A program made the position numbers and the translations under genes. The notes beneath the pieces were generated by a model. The model saw nothing but the letters and a program-made list of their open reading frames with translations. It had not been told where the DNA came from and searched no databases. A stretch of 64,000 bases of DNA from Paenibacillus rhizophilus (GTDB lineage: Bacteria > Bacillota > Bacilli > Paenibacillales > Paenibacillaceae): NCBI RefSeq assembly GCF_003854965.1, contig NZ_RQPI01000004.1, positions 1 to 64,000 on the forward strand, read 5' to 3'. Position 1 is the stretch's first letter, and each line of letters begins with the position of its first letter. This document shows positions 47,339-55,819 of the stretch, piece after piece.

Positions 47339-47719
47339 ATGCTTAACCTGACAGTAACCGAGGACGAACAAGGGGCAGGCATGCAGCAATTACCAGTCGA
47401 TGAGATTTTGTTCCTGCAATCGAATGCCAACGATTTTATAGATGTCCACACCAAAAACAAACAGTATTACGTCGTGGGATCTCTAAAGTTTTGGGAGAGC
47501 GCGTTTGAACAGACAGACCTGAATTTTTTGCGCTTGGATCGCGGCGTATTGACCAATATGGATAAAATCAGATGCCTCAACACCTCCTTGAAGGTTGCTT
47601 ACTTCGATTACCCGCTGAAAAGGGATACCAAGTACTGTACGATTTCCTACGGAAGGTATAGAACGATTCTCAAAAAACTCCCGCCGGAACTGCCGAAAAT
47701 CGAGACGGCATTGTTATGA
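47339..47719 (+). CDS. Stand-alone LytTR DNA-binding protein, locus 2
   Basis: A 126-residue protein: only a LytTR domain (LPVDEILFLQSNANDFIDVHT, YYVVGSLKFW, FLRLDRGVLTNMDKI). ATG 47339 follows AGGTGAGG; GTG 47327 would add four residues. Same length and same landmarks as the locus-1 protein (VHT.....YY..G.L.[FY]W, R.D or A.D then N-D-x-I), so the two are paralogues. No phosphoacceptor domain is encoded. It has its own promoter and leader. Confidence 0.82.
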   Translation: MLNLTVTEDEQGAGMQQLPVDEILFLQSNANDFIDVHTKNKQYYVVGSLKFWESAFEQTDLNFLRLDRGVLTNMDKIRCLNTSLKVAYFDYPLKRDTKYCTISYGRYRTILKKLPPELPKIETALL

Positions 47720-47794
47720 CCCACCAAAAGTTAAAGATTTGTGAAAGGTAAGCATTATTCTGCTTAACCGTATATAATATGGCCAAATTCATAG

Positions 47795-47823
47795 TTGACT
47801 TGTAGGGATTATAGGTTTATAGT
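47795..47823 (+). promoter_or_regulatory. Sigma-A promoter of the nitroreductase gene
   Basis: TTGACT (47795-47800), 17-nt spacer, TATAGT (47818-47823). Confidence 0.8.
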
Positions 47824-47853
47824 ATGGGCTAAAGAACGACCGACCATGCAGAT

Positions 47854-47884
47854 GGAGGCATTTTCCTTGGAGAATGCCTCTTTC
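47854..47884 (+). terminator. Attenuator-like hairpin in the nitroreductase leader
   Basis: AGGCATT (47856-47862) pairs with AATGCCT (47873-47879), extended by TTCC/GGAG, followed by CTTTCTGTT. It lies between promoter and start codon and so could attenuate transcription. Confidence 0.55.
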
Positions 47885-47915
47885 TGTTAATCAAAATTGA
47901 GAGGTGGATGCCAAA

Positions 47916-48542
47916 ATGAGTCAACAAACGTTCGATCCGACCCAGGAACTTTCTGAAGAAGTAGAAGCCAATCGTCAAGCCGATCATCCGATTAACCCCT
48001 TGTTTGTAAACCGTTGGTCGCCGCGCTCATACTCTGACCGTGTCGTGCGCGAAGAGGATCTGCTCACCGTACTGGAAGCTGCCCGCTGGGCGCCGTCCGC
48101 CAGAAACGGACAGCCCTGGCGTTTTGTCCTGGCCAAGACGGAGGAGCAGCTGCAGACCTTCCGGGAATTGATCTTCCCCAACAATCGGCTGTGGGCGGAC
48201 CAGGCTCCTGTTATTATTGCGCTTGCTTCCTACAAATTATGGGATGATGGCCAGCCCAACCGGTTCCATGCGTTCGATTCCGCTGCGGCTTGGCAGGCGC
48301 TTGCGCTTCAGGCTTCCCTGCTGGGCTTGTCCACACGAGCCATCGCCAGCTTTGATCAGGAGAAAGCCCGCACCGCGCTGAACGTCCCGGACGACTACGA
48401 CGTTCACCTGCTTATTACGCTCGGCTACAAAGGAGATCCCGACAGCGTTCATGAGAATTATCGCGAGGTTGAGAAACCCAATGGCCGCCGCAGCTTAAGT
48501 GAAAGCATTATCGAAGGAAAGTGGGCTGATTCCCAAGCTTAA
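47916..48542 (+). CDS. Nitroreductase-family flavoprotein
   Basis: A 208-residue FMN-binding oxidoreductase. ATG 47916 follows GAGAGGTGG. Family marks: RWSPRSYSDRVV (~31-42), ARWAPSARNGQPWRFV (FMN contact, ~58-73) and a C-terminal LLITLGYKGD. It would reduce nitro groups, quinones or similar using NAD(P)H; the true substrate is unknown. Monocistronic between its own promoter and terminator. Confidence 0.88.
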   Translation: MSQQTFDPTQELSEEVEANRQADHPINPLFVNRWSPRSYSDRVVREEDLLTVLEAARWAPSARNGQPWRFVLAKTEEQLQTFRELIFPNNRLWADQAPVIIALASYKLWDDGQPNRFHAFDSAAAWQALALQASLLGLSTRAIASFDQEKARTALNVPDDYDVHLLITLGYKGDPDSVHENYREVEKPNGRRSLSESIIEGKWADSQA

Positions 48543-48573
48543 CCCCTTGCCCCAACAAAATAACACAAAGAGG

Positions 48574-48611
48574 CCGCCCGCCAAGCGATGCTTGACGGGC
48601 GGCTTTTTTGC
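48574..48611 (+). terminator. Terminator of the nitroreductase gene
   Basis: GCCGCCCG with CGGGCGGC, plus CAAGC/GCTTG inside the stem, followed by TTTTTTG. Confidence 0.92.
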
Positions 48612-48680
48612 GTCTGGAAGCGCATCGTCTTTACGGGCGAAGGAAGTACATAAAAATTAATTAATCTTGCACAAACAAAA

Positions 48681-48701
48681 TTCGACATTACATTTGATAC
48701 T
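48681..48701 (+). promoter_or_regulatory. 0A box and putative -10 before the phosphatase/transport operon
   Basis: TTCGACA (48681-48687) is an exact 0A box; GATACT (48696-48701) is a near-consensus -10 with a poor -35. Spo0A control is possible. Confidence 0.4.
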
Positions 48702-48757
48702 CTACCCCCAAAATAAGTTTAATACGCAATTTGGCAATGAAGGAGGAGAAACTGGGT

Positions 48758-49594
48758 TTGCAGCACGTACGACTTTCAGAGAAAGAGATGACAGAGCAGA
48801 TTCCTGCTCAACCCCCGGCCCGTTACCGTGTGGCCTCATTTAATATTCGCTTTGACAACCCTGAGGATCAGGGAAACCGCTGGGAATTTCGCAAGAGCAA
48901 CCTTCTTGGAATGCTCCATTACTATTCTTGGGACATCATCGGTCTTCAAGAGGTTTGCGGAAATCAGCTGACCGAATTGGCCGAGCTCTCCGGCTATCGC
49001 TATGAGGGCGAAGGCCGCGATGGAGGGCCGAACGGCGAACATTGTCCTATATTCTATCGCAAGGATATTTTCGAGAAGGAAGCCGGAGGAACGTTTTGGC
49101 TTTCCTTGTCTCCGGGAGAACCCTCCATATCCTGGGAGGCGGACTGCCCCCGGATATGCACCTGGGCAAGATTGCGGGACAAGAGAAGCGGACAGACTCT
49201 CGTCTTCCTGAATACGCACCTGGACCATGTCAGCGAAGAAGCCCGGTTCCAAGGAGCGGGATTGATTACCGACTGGATCGGCTCGTATGTTCCGGATGCT
49301 CCGGTGATCATGACTGGCGACTTTAACGCAGGCCGGGAAGAACGCTGCTACCGTAAATTAAACGGATTTTTGCGGGATGCCAAGTGGGTTTCAGAAGAGA
49401 TTCCGTACGGTCCTGAAGGCACTTTTTCAAATTTTGATTACCACATGCCTTGGTCGGAAATGAAGGAGATCGACTATATCCTGGTCAGTGAACAAGTCAA
49501 GGTTGTCTCGGTGCGAACGGTGACCGACAGCTTTGACGGACAGTATCCCTCCGATCATTTTCCTGTAACCGCTGAGGTGGAAATCCGGAAATAG
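48758..49594 (+). CDS. Endonuclease/exonuclease/phosphatase-family hydrolase
   Basis: A 278-residue protein. Longer in-frame starts (TTG 48731, ATG 48737) exist, but AGGAGGAG lies inside that extension and ~9 nt before TTG 48758. EEP-fold motifs are complete: ASFNIRFDN, IGLQEV (catalytic Glu), FLNTHLDH (His), TGDFNA and the terminal PSDHFPV. Such enzymes split phosphodiesters or phosphomonoesters. Only ~40 nt separate it from a ferric-type ABC transporter operon, so it may release the transported moiety. No signal peptide is visible. Confidence 0.85.
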   Translation: MQHVRLSEKEMTEQIPAQPPARYRVASFNIRFDNPEDQGNRWEFRKSNLLGMLHYYSWDIIGLQEVCGNQLTELAELSGYRYEGEGRDGGPNGEHCPIFYRKDIFEKEAGGTFWLSLSPGEPSISWEADCPRICTWARLRDKRSGQTLVFLNTHLDHVSEEARFQGAGLITDWIGSYVPDAPVIMTGDFNAGREERCYRKLNGFLRDAKWVSEEIPYGPEGTFSNFDYHMPWSEMKEIDYILVSEQVKVVSVRTVTDSFDGQYPSDHFPVTAEVEIRK

Positions 49595-49634
49595 AACCGA
49601 AGACTAATACGTACAAAGGGGAATTTTAAAGATT

Positions 49635-50741
49635 ATGAAAAAAACGATAAGCTTGATGATGATTTTTACGCTGTGTTTGTTGCTGGCCGCCTGCGCGAAC
49701 GGAAATTCTTCCACCAATCAAGGGGCTGCCTCACCGGCAGCATCCAATGGACAAACGGAGCCGCAGAGCAGTCAGGCTCCTGTTAATGAGAAATTGATTG
49801 TTTATACCAATTCCAATTCGGATGGCAGAGGCGAATGGCTGATCGACAAGGCGAAGGCAGCCGGATTCGATATTGAGATTGTCGGTGCGGGCGGCGCCGA
49901 TCTTACCAACCGTCTGATTGCGGAGAAGAACAATCCTATCGCCGATGTGGTGTATGGTTTGAACTCTATGCTGTATGAAATTCTGACCCAGAACGATGTG
50001 CTTGAACCCTTCACTCCGGAGTGGGCCGATGAGGTTGAAGAGGGTTTGAATGATCCTGACGGTTACTATCACAGTTTGGTGAAGCAGGCCATTTTGCTGG
50101 CTTATAATCCGGAAAAATACACGCCGGAAACCGCGCCCAAGGATTGGTCCGATCTGTGGAACAAAGCAGAGTACAAGGGCATGTACGAAGCGCCGACCTT
50201 GCTGGGACAAGGTACGCCGCGGATCGTCGCAGCGGGCATTCTGACGCGTTATCAGGACCCAAGCGGAGAATACGGCATTTCGAAAGAAGGCTGGGAACAA
50301 ATCAAGAAGTTCTATGATAACGGCGTTCCCGCAGTGGAAGGAGAGGACTTCTACTCCAAGCTGGCCGGCGGCCAAACGCCGATCGGCGCGATGGTATCGG
50401 GCGTATTGGCATCCAAAGAGAAGCAGTACGGCGTTAAATCCGGCATAGTATCACCGGAGATCGGCGTTCCGGTCATTGTCGAACAAACGGCAATCGTAAA
50501 AGGGACGAAGAAGCGGGAAACAGCGGAACGTTTCATCAACTGGCTGGGAAGCGCCAAGACGCAGGGTGAATTTGCGAAAGAGTTTAACTCGATGCCGGCC
50601 AATGCCAAAGCTGCAGAACAGGCCAATGAAGATGTGAAAAAACTGTACGCCTCCATTAAAACGCAGACGATGGATTGGGCCTTTATCGCCCAGAATATTG
50701 ACAATTGGGCCGAAAAGATCGAGCTGGAAGTATTGAAATAA
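49635..50741 (+). CDS. ABC substrate-binding lipoprotein (ferric/phosphonate type)
   Basis: A 368-residue lipoprotein with lipobox LLLAACA (C20) and a long Ser/Gln linker. The mature domain (LIVYTNSNSDGRGEWLIDKAK, ADVVYGLNSMLYEIL) belongs to the type-1 extracellular solute-binding family used by Fe(III), thiamine, phosphonate and polyamine importers. The ligand cannot be fixed; Tyr-rich iron sites are not obvious. With the ATPase and double permease it forms a complete importer. Confidence 0.82.
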   Translation: MKKTISLMMIFTLCLLLAACANGNSSTNQGAASPAASNGQTEPQSSQAPVNEKLIVYTNSNSDGRGEWLIDKAKAAGFDIEIVGAGGADLTNRLIAEKNNPIADVVYGLNSMLYEILTQNDVLEPFTPEWADEVEEGLNDPDGYYHSLVKQAILLAYNPEKYTPETAPKDWSDLWNKAEYKGMYEAPTLLGQGTPRIVAAGILTRYQDPSGEYGISKEGWEQIKKFYDNGVPAVEGEDFYSKLAGGQTPIGAMVSGVLASKEKQYGVKSGIVSPEIGVPVIVEQTAIVKGTKKRETAERFINWLGSAKTQGEFAKEFNSMPANAKAAEQANEDVKKLYASIKTQTMDWAFIAQNIDNWAEKIELEVLK

Positions 50742-50745
50742 GCAT

Positions 50746-51756
50746 ATGATTACATTTAAAGATATTCATATTCAGTTCGGAGAGCTATCGGTTATCCCGG
50801 GCCTGAACTTGCAGATCAGGGAGGGCGAGTTTTTTACCTTTCTGGGGCCGTCAGGCTGCGGAAAGACTACCATTCTTCGCAGTCTCGTCGGCTTTATCAA
50901 TCCGTCGGGCGGGCAAATTTTGCTGAACGACCGGGACATCACCAATGTTCCAATCGAAAAGAGAGGGATCAGCATGGTGTTTCAGAGCTATGCGCTGTTT
51001 CCCACTTTGAATGTCTATGAGAATATCGCTTTTGGACTGCGGGTGCAGAAGATTCCTTCCGCCCGCCTGGATGAAGAAGTTCGCGATATCGCGCGAAAGG
51101 TCGACTTAAGCGAAGAACAGCTCTTTAAGAAAGTATCCGAATTGTCCGGCGGACAGCAGCAGCGGGTGGCCATTGCCAGAGCGCTTGTGCTGAAGCCGAG
51201 CATCTTGGCTCTGGACGAGCCTTTATCCAATCTTGACGCCAAGCTTCGGGTGCAGCTGCGCAACGAGCTGAAGAGTCTGCAAAAAAAGTTTGGCATCACC
51301 ACGATTTACGTTACGCATGACCAGGAAGAGGCCTTGACTCTTTCAGACCGGATCGCTGTGTTTCATAAAGGGGTTGCCGAGCAGGTAGGGACGCCACAGG
51401 AGATTTATAACCATTCCGCGACCGAGTTCGTATGCAACTTCATCGGGAGCAGCAATCGGTTGGACCCCGCTCTTGCCGGCGGTCCGTTGAAGCCTTGGGC
51501 AGATCCGGGGAAGAACGTGTATATCCGCCATGAAAAAGTCAGCCTTCATCCTTTTTCGAGCGAGGAAACTGCGGTTGTACTCAAAGGCAGAATTGTGGAG
51601 CAGGAATTTTACGGTATTTACACCAAGTATACGATAGATACTGGCGGATACGGCATGCTGAAAAGCGTGGAAATCGTGAATAGCCTGAACAGCCGATCGG
51701 CTGGAGACGAAGTTGAGGTATATCTCAATGTCCAGGATATTTTGCAGTATGACTAA
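50746..51756 (+). CDS. ABC transporter ATPase (FbpC/PotA type)
   Basis: A 336-residue protein starting 4 nt after the previous stop. Walker A GPSGCGKTT, Q-loop VFQSYALFP, signature LSGGQQQR, Walker B LALDEP, H-loop VTHDQ. The C-terminal ~90 residues (YIRHEKVSLHPF ... DEVEVYLNVQDIL) are a TOBE domain. Drives the importer of this operon. Confidence 0.92.
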   Translation: MITFKDIHIQFGELSVIPGLNLQIREGEFFTFLGPSGCGKTTILRSLVGFINPSGGQILLNDRDITNVPIEKRGISMVFQSYALFPTLNVYENIAFGLRVQKIPSARLDEEVRDIARKVDLSEEQLFKKVSELSGGQQQRVAIARALVLKPSILALDEPLSNLDAKLRVQLRNELKSLQKKFGITTIYVTHDQEEALTLSDRIAVFHKGVAEQVGTPQEIYNHSATEFVCNFIGSSNRLDPALAGGPLKPWADPGKNVYIRHEKVSLHPFSSEETAVVLKGRIVEQEFYGIYTKYTIDTGGYGMLKSVEIVNSLNSRSAGDEVEVYLNVQDILQYD

Positions 51757-53461
51757 AATCAGATCCGCCTTGTCGTCGATCCCCGTCGCTGCCTGGCTCA
51801 TGTATGCTTTTCTTGGATGGTTTATCGTCGCTTTTCTGATTTATCCCAACCTTAATGTTTATTACGAGATTTTTTGGGGCGGCGGTTCATTCTCGCTGGA
51901 TGCGGTTCACAAATTAATCTCCTCCGAACGGGCGATGAAAAGTCTGTACAACAGCTTCATTCTTGCCTTATCGCTGGTTGTCACGGTTAATCTGGTCGGC
52001 ATCTTTCTCGTTCTGGTTACGGAGTATTTTGAGATTAAAGGCGCCAAAATACTGAGGCTCGGTTATTTTACCACACTGGTGTACAGCGGGGTTGTCCTGG
52101 TATCGGGCTATAAGTTCATATACGGGGACTCCGGCTTCATCACCAGGGTTCTGTCTCATCTGTTTCCTGCTTTCAATGTCAACTGGTTTCACGGATATGG
52201 GGCTGTGCTGTTTGTCATGACCTTCGCCTGCACCTCCAACCATGTGATCTTCCTGACCAACGCGATCCGCAAGCTGGATTTCCAAACGGTAGAAGCGGCG
52301 AAAAATATGGGGGCCTCCACCTTTTATATCTTGAGGCGCGTCGTACTGCCGGTGCTGAAGCCGACGATTTTTGCACTGACGGTTCTGCTTTTTCTCACCG
52401 GGCTTGGTGCGACATCGGCGCCGCTGATTTTGGGCGGTTCCGAATTTCAGACGATTACGCCCATGATTCTTACCTTTGCAAGAAGTGTAACTTCAAAGGA
52501 TCTGGCGGCTCTTCTGGCCCTTGTCTTGGGAGTGGCCACGCTGCTGCTTCTGACCTTGATGATCCGGTTTGAAAAAAACGGGAACTTCATGTCGGTATCC
52601 AAGGTGAAATCAGCGCTGGTTAAGCAAAAAATCAACAATAGAATAGGGAATGTGCTGGTTCATACCGCCGCGTATCTCTTGTTTGTCATTTATATCATTC
52701 CCGTTGTGCTTATTATTTTGTTTTCTTTTACCGATGCCCGGAGTATTTCCACAGCCATGCTGTCTCCCGGCGAATTTACACTGGACAACTATATCACCGT
52801 TTTTTCCAATATGTCCGCGTTCAAACCGTATTTGGTCAGCATTTGTTATGCGGCGGTTGCTTCATTGGCCGTGGTGGTGCTAACCTTGATGGCTTCCCGG
52901 ATACTGCATAAATTCAATAATATCTGGAGCCGGACGCTGGAATACGCCCTACTGATTCCCTGGATGCTGCCCTCCACGCTGATCGCCATCGGGCTGATTG
53001 TCACCTTTGACACACCCAAGCCAATTTTGGGCAATACCGTGCTGCTGGGCACCTTGTGGCTGCTGCTTATCGCTTATGTGATCGTCCATATTCCGTTTAC
53101 GCTCCGAATGGTGAAAGCCTCATTTTTCAGTATTGACGGTAATTTGGAGGATGCCGCTAAAAACTTAGGGGCGCGTTCCTTCTATTCGTTCAGAAGAGTG
53201 CTGCTGCCGATTATTCTTCCGTCTGCCCTGGCGGTATTGGCGCTTAATTTCAATAACATACTGGCGGATTATGATCTTACGGTATTTCTGTACCATCCGT
53301 TATATCAACCGCTAGGTATTGTGATTAAAAACAGCACCGACGCGCAGGCGCTGGCCGACACTCAGGCATTGACCCTGGTGTATTCCGTGATCCTGATGAT
53401 AATGTCAGCCATTACGCTGTATGGCGTATACGGCAGAAGTAGCCGCAGCAAAACAAAATAA
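51749..53461 (+). CDS. Fused double ABC permease (FbpB type)
   Basis: A 570-residue membrane protein with two permease halves (~1-285 and ~300-570), each with six helices and a coupling EAA loop: VEAAKNMGASTFYILRRVVLP and LEDAAKNLGARSFYSFRRVL. Such fused permeases are typical of ferric and related importers. ATG 51749 overlaps the ATPase stop by 8 nt. Last gene of the operon. Confidence 0.9.
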   Translation: MTKIRSALSSIPVAAWLMYAFLGWFIVAFLIYPNLNVYYEIFWGGGSFSLDAVHKLISSERAMKSLYNSFILALSLVVTVNLVGIFLVLVTEYFEIKGAKILRLGYFTTLVYSGVVLVSGYKFIYGDSGFITRVLSHLFPAFNVNWFHGYGAVLFVMTFACTSNHVIFLTNAIRKLDFQTVEAAKNMGASTFYILRRVVLPVLKPTIFALTVLLFLTGLGATSAPLILGGSEFQTITPMILTFARSVTSKDLAALLALVLGVATLLLLTLMIRFEKNGNFMSVSKVKSALVKQKINNRIGNVLVHTAAYLLFVIYIIPVVLIILFSFTDARSISTAMLSPGEFTLDNYITVFSNMSAFKPYLVSICYAAVASLAVVVLTLMASRILHKFNNIWSRTLEYALLIPWMLPSTLIAIGLIVTFDTPKPILGNTVLLGTLWLLLIAYVIVHIPFTLRMVKASFFSIDGNLEDAAKNLGARSFYSFRRVLLPIILPSALAVLALNFNNILADYDLTVFLYHPLYQPLGIVIKNSTDAQALADTQALTLVYSVILMIMSAITLYGVYGRSSRSKTK

Positions 53462-53479
53462 GCCAACATATCATAAAAC

Positions 53480-53546
53480 GAGCCTCCTTAGCCGGCTGTC
53501 CAGGTAAGTGACCTGAACGGCTGCAGCAAGGAGGCTCGCCATGTTA
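53480..53546. terminator. Long bidirectional hairpin between convergent operons
   Basis: CGAGCCTCCTT (53479-53489) pairs with AAGGAGGCTCG (53528-53538), enclosing a GCCG/CGGC helix and CAGGT/ACCTG hairpin. On the minus strand it is followed by TTTTAT. It ends both the ferric-type operon and the sugar operon. Confidence 0.75.
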
Positions 53547-53567
53547 TGGGGCTATTTTATTGCTATT

Positions 53568-54872
53568 TTACTGCTTAACGATATCCTGAATGGCTTTATC
53601 CAGCTTCTCAAGCAGTTGGTCGCGGTTGACTTGACCGCCCAGGTATTCCTGCATGGCTGCGCCGAAGCCTTGAGTCACGCCATCCGGGAATCTGTCCCAG
53701 TTCCAGCTCAGTGCCGTTGCCGATTGCTCTTGTACGGCTACAGCGACTTGACCGATATCTTCGGCAGTGGTCGAGATGTTGGACAGAGCCGGAATGAATT
53801 TAAAATCTTTCGTCAAATATTTCTTGCCGGTTTCCGAGCTGACCATCCAATTGAGGAATGCTTTGGCTTCTTCCGGATGAGCCGATTTACTGTTTACGAT
53901 CCAGTTGTTCGGTACGCCTACGAAGATATGTCCTTCTTTGTCGCTTATCGGGATCGGCAGCAGTCCAAGCTTCAGGCTCGGGTCGATCTTATCGATGTCG
54001 CCCTGCGTCCAGTTGCCCTGCATCATCATGGCCGCCTTGCCGGAAGCAAAATCGGCGACTTGAGTTGCATAGTCTGTCGTTACTTTATTGTCTTGTGAGT
54101 TATTGAAGACAACGTCAACGAAATCCAGCCATTGTTTGAAAATATCATTGCCCTTGATCGTTTGTTTGCCTGCTTTCAGGTCCTCGATATATTGCGCAGG
54201 ATCGGCTTGGTTGGCCATGGCCACATTCACCATGTGAATACCCAACGACCACCATTCATTGGTTGCTTCGAAAGGCGTGATGCCTGCGGCTTTCAGCTTG
54301 GCTGCGGCATCTTTCAGCTGCGGCAGCGTCTTCGGTTCTTCGGTAATGCCGGCTTTGGCGAACAGGTCCTTGTTGTAAATCAGACCGTAGCCTTCAACGT
54401 TCATCGGCAGGCCGTACAGCTTGCCGTCCACCGTTGTCGGGATTTTGGAGGTAGGGATCAGGCTGCTGACCCAAGGTTGATCCGACAGGTCGGTTGCACG
54501 GTCCATGTATGGGACGAGAGCGGCGAAACCGCCGTTGTTGAAGATTTCTGGTTCAGAGCCGGATGCGATTTCCGCTTTCAGCAGCGCGCCGTAGTCTTCG
54601 CCGCCGCCGTGAGTTTCAACCTCGACTTTGACGCCGGTTTCCTTCTCATACTCTTCGGCCAGCGCATTGATCTGTTCCGCAATTTCAACCTTGAACTGGA
54701 ACACTTTGATCGTTACGTCTTTTTTGGGCGCTTCCGATGCAGCCGGAGCCGCGGTCTCTGAGGTGCCGCTGTTGGTGCTCTGAGCGGAGGAATTGTTATT
54801 TCCGCCATTGCCGCAGCCTGCAACAATCAGGATGCAAACGATTGCGATCAGAAATGCGAATCGTCTCTTCAT
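53568..54872 (-). CDS. Sugar ABC substrate-binding lipoprotein
   Basis: A 434-residue lipoprotein; the start at 54872 follows GGGAGGCACTAAA on the minus strand. Lipobox LIVAGCG (C20), then a Ser/Ala linker and a family-1 sugar-binding domain (SEPEIFNNGGFAALVPYMD, YNKDLFAKAGI, GKAAMMMQGNW). It feeds the two permeases encoded upstream. A separate regulatory site lies just before it, so it may be expressed more than the permeases. No ATPase is encoded here; CUT1 systems often share MsmX-type ATPases. Confidence 0.92.
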   Translation of the reverse strand: MKRRFAFLIAIVCILIVAGCGNGGNNNSSAQSTNSGTSETAAPAASEAPKKDVTIKVFQFKVEIAEQINALAEEYEKETGVKVEVETHGGGEDYGALLKAEIASGSEPEIFNNGGFAALVPYMDRATDLSDQPWVSSLIPTSKIPTTVDGKLYGLPMNVEGYGLIYNKDLFAKAGITEEPKTLPQLKDAAAKLKAAGITPFEATNEWWSLGIHMVNVAMANQADPAQYIEDLKAGKQTIKGNDIFKQWLDFVDVVFNNSQDNKVTTDYATQVADFASGKAAMMMQGNWTQGDIDKIDPSLKLGLLPIPISDKEGHIFVGVPNNWIVNSKSAHPEEAKAFLNWMVSSETGKKYLTKDFKFIPALSNISTTAEDIGQVAVAVQEQSATALSWNWDRFPDGVTQGFGAAMQEYLGGQVNRDQLLEKLDKAIQDIVKQ

Positions 54873-54892
54873 TTTAGTGCCTCCCTGTGTTT

Positions 54893-54906
54893 TGTAAGTG
54901 TTTACA
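54893..54906. promoter_or_regulatory. cre-like operator before the sugar-binding protein gene
   Basis: TGTAAGTGTTTACA differs at one central position from the CcpA cre consensus (TGWAANCGNTNWCA). It lies 21-34 nt before the start on the minus strand. CcpA or a LacI-type repressor could bind. Confidence 0.5.
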
Positions 54907-54982
54907 TTATGATCGTAAATCAATGTAACCGTAACCAACACTTAATATTTTGTCCGAAAAGGTGGATATTGTTGTCGGCATG

Positions 54983-55819
54983 TCAGCCTTTAACGGAACC
55001 TGCGGTTACTCCTTCTACGATATACCTTTGCAGAATGAGGAAGAACAGCAGAATCGGGGTGATGGCCATCACCAGACCTGCCAGGGCAAGATCCCACTTC
55101 TTAGTATACTGCCCGAAAAATTTCGTGACGGCAAGCGGCAGCGTCGTCAAATCCTTGTTGCCCCCGATAATCAGAACGGGCAGGAGGTAGTCGTTCCAGA
55201 TCCACAGCGTGTTCAGGATAACAACCGTGACCATAATAGGCATCAGCAGCGGAAAGACGATCCGGAAAAAGACGCCGTACGGATTGGAGCCGTCCACCCG
55301 GGCCGCTTCTTCCAGTTCGAGCGGCACAGTCTTGATAAAGCCGTGGAACAGGAAGACCGACAGCGGCATGCCGAAACCGAGATAGCAGGCGACAATCCCG
55401 TACAGTTCTCCGCGGAGCTCAAGCATACTGGTAACCCTTACAAGTTGAAGCATCAGCGATTGAAAAGGAATGATCATGGCCGAAACCAGCAGCAGGAAGA
55501 CAAACGAGTTGAATTTCGTAGGTTTTCTAACTATCTGGTAGGCGGCCATCGAGCTGAACAGAACGATGAGTAAGACGCTAAGCAGCGAAATTTGCAGAGA
55601 ATTCCAGAAGGCCTGCGGGAAATCGATCATTTTCCAAACGCTCGTATAGTTGCTCCAGTGAAAAAGCTGGGGAAACGAGGCGGCGTCCAGCAGAATTTCC
55701 TTTAACGTTTTTACCGAGTTCGTCAGCACCAGGTAGAAGGGCGCCAGAAACAGGAAAGCAAGCAGGATGGCAAGAACTTCGAGAACAAAGGTTTTGGTCT
55801 TGTACTGGCTGACTTTCAT
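54983..55819 (-). CDS. Sugar ABC permease (MalG/CUT1 type)
   Basis: A 278-residue protein with six membrane helices. The EAA loop LEEAARVDGSNPYGVFFRIV (~190) shows coupling to a cytoplasmic ATPase, and the protein ends in EGVTAGSVKG, typical of MalG-like CUT1 permeases. Its ATG overlaps the stop of the partner permease gene by 1 nt. Confidence 0.92.
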   Translation of the reverse strand: MKVSQYKTKTFVLEVLAILLAFLFLAPFYLVLTNSVKTLKEILLDAASFPQLFHWSNYTSVWKMIDFPQAFWNSLQISLLSVLLIVLFSSMAAYQIVRKPTKFNSFVFLLLVSAMIIPFQSLMLQLVRVTSMLELRGELYGIVACYLGFGMPLSVFLFHGFIKTVPLELEEAARVDGSNPYGVFFRIVFPLLMPIMVTVVILNTLWIWNDYLLPVLIIGGNKDLTTLPLAVTKFFGQYTKKWDLALAGLVMAITPILLFFLILQRYIVEGVTAGSVKG

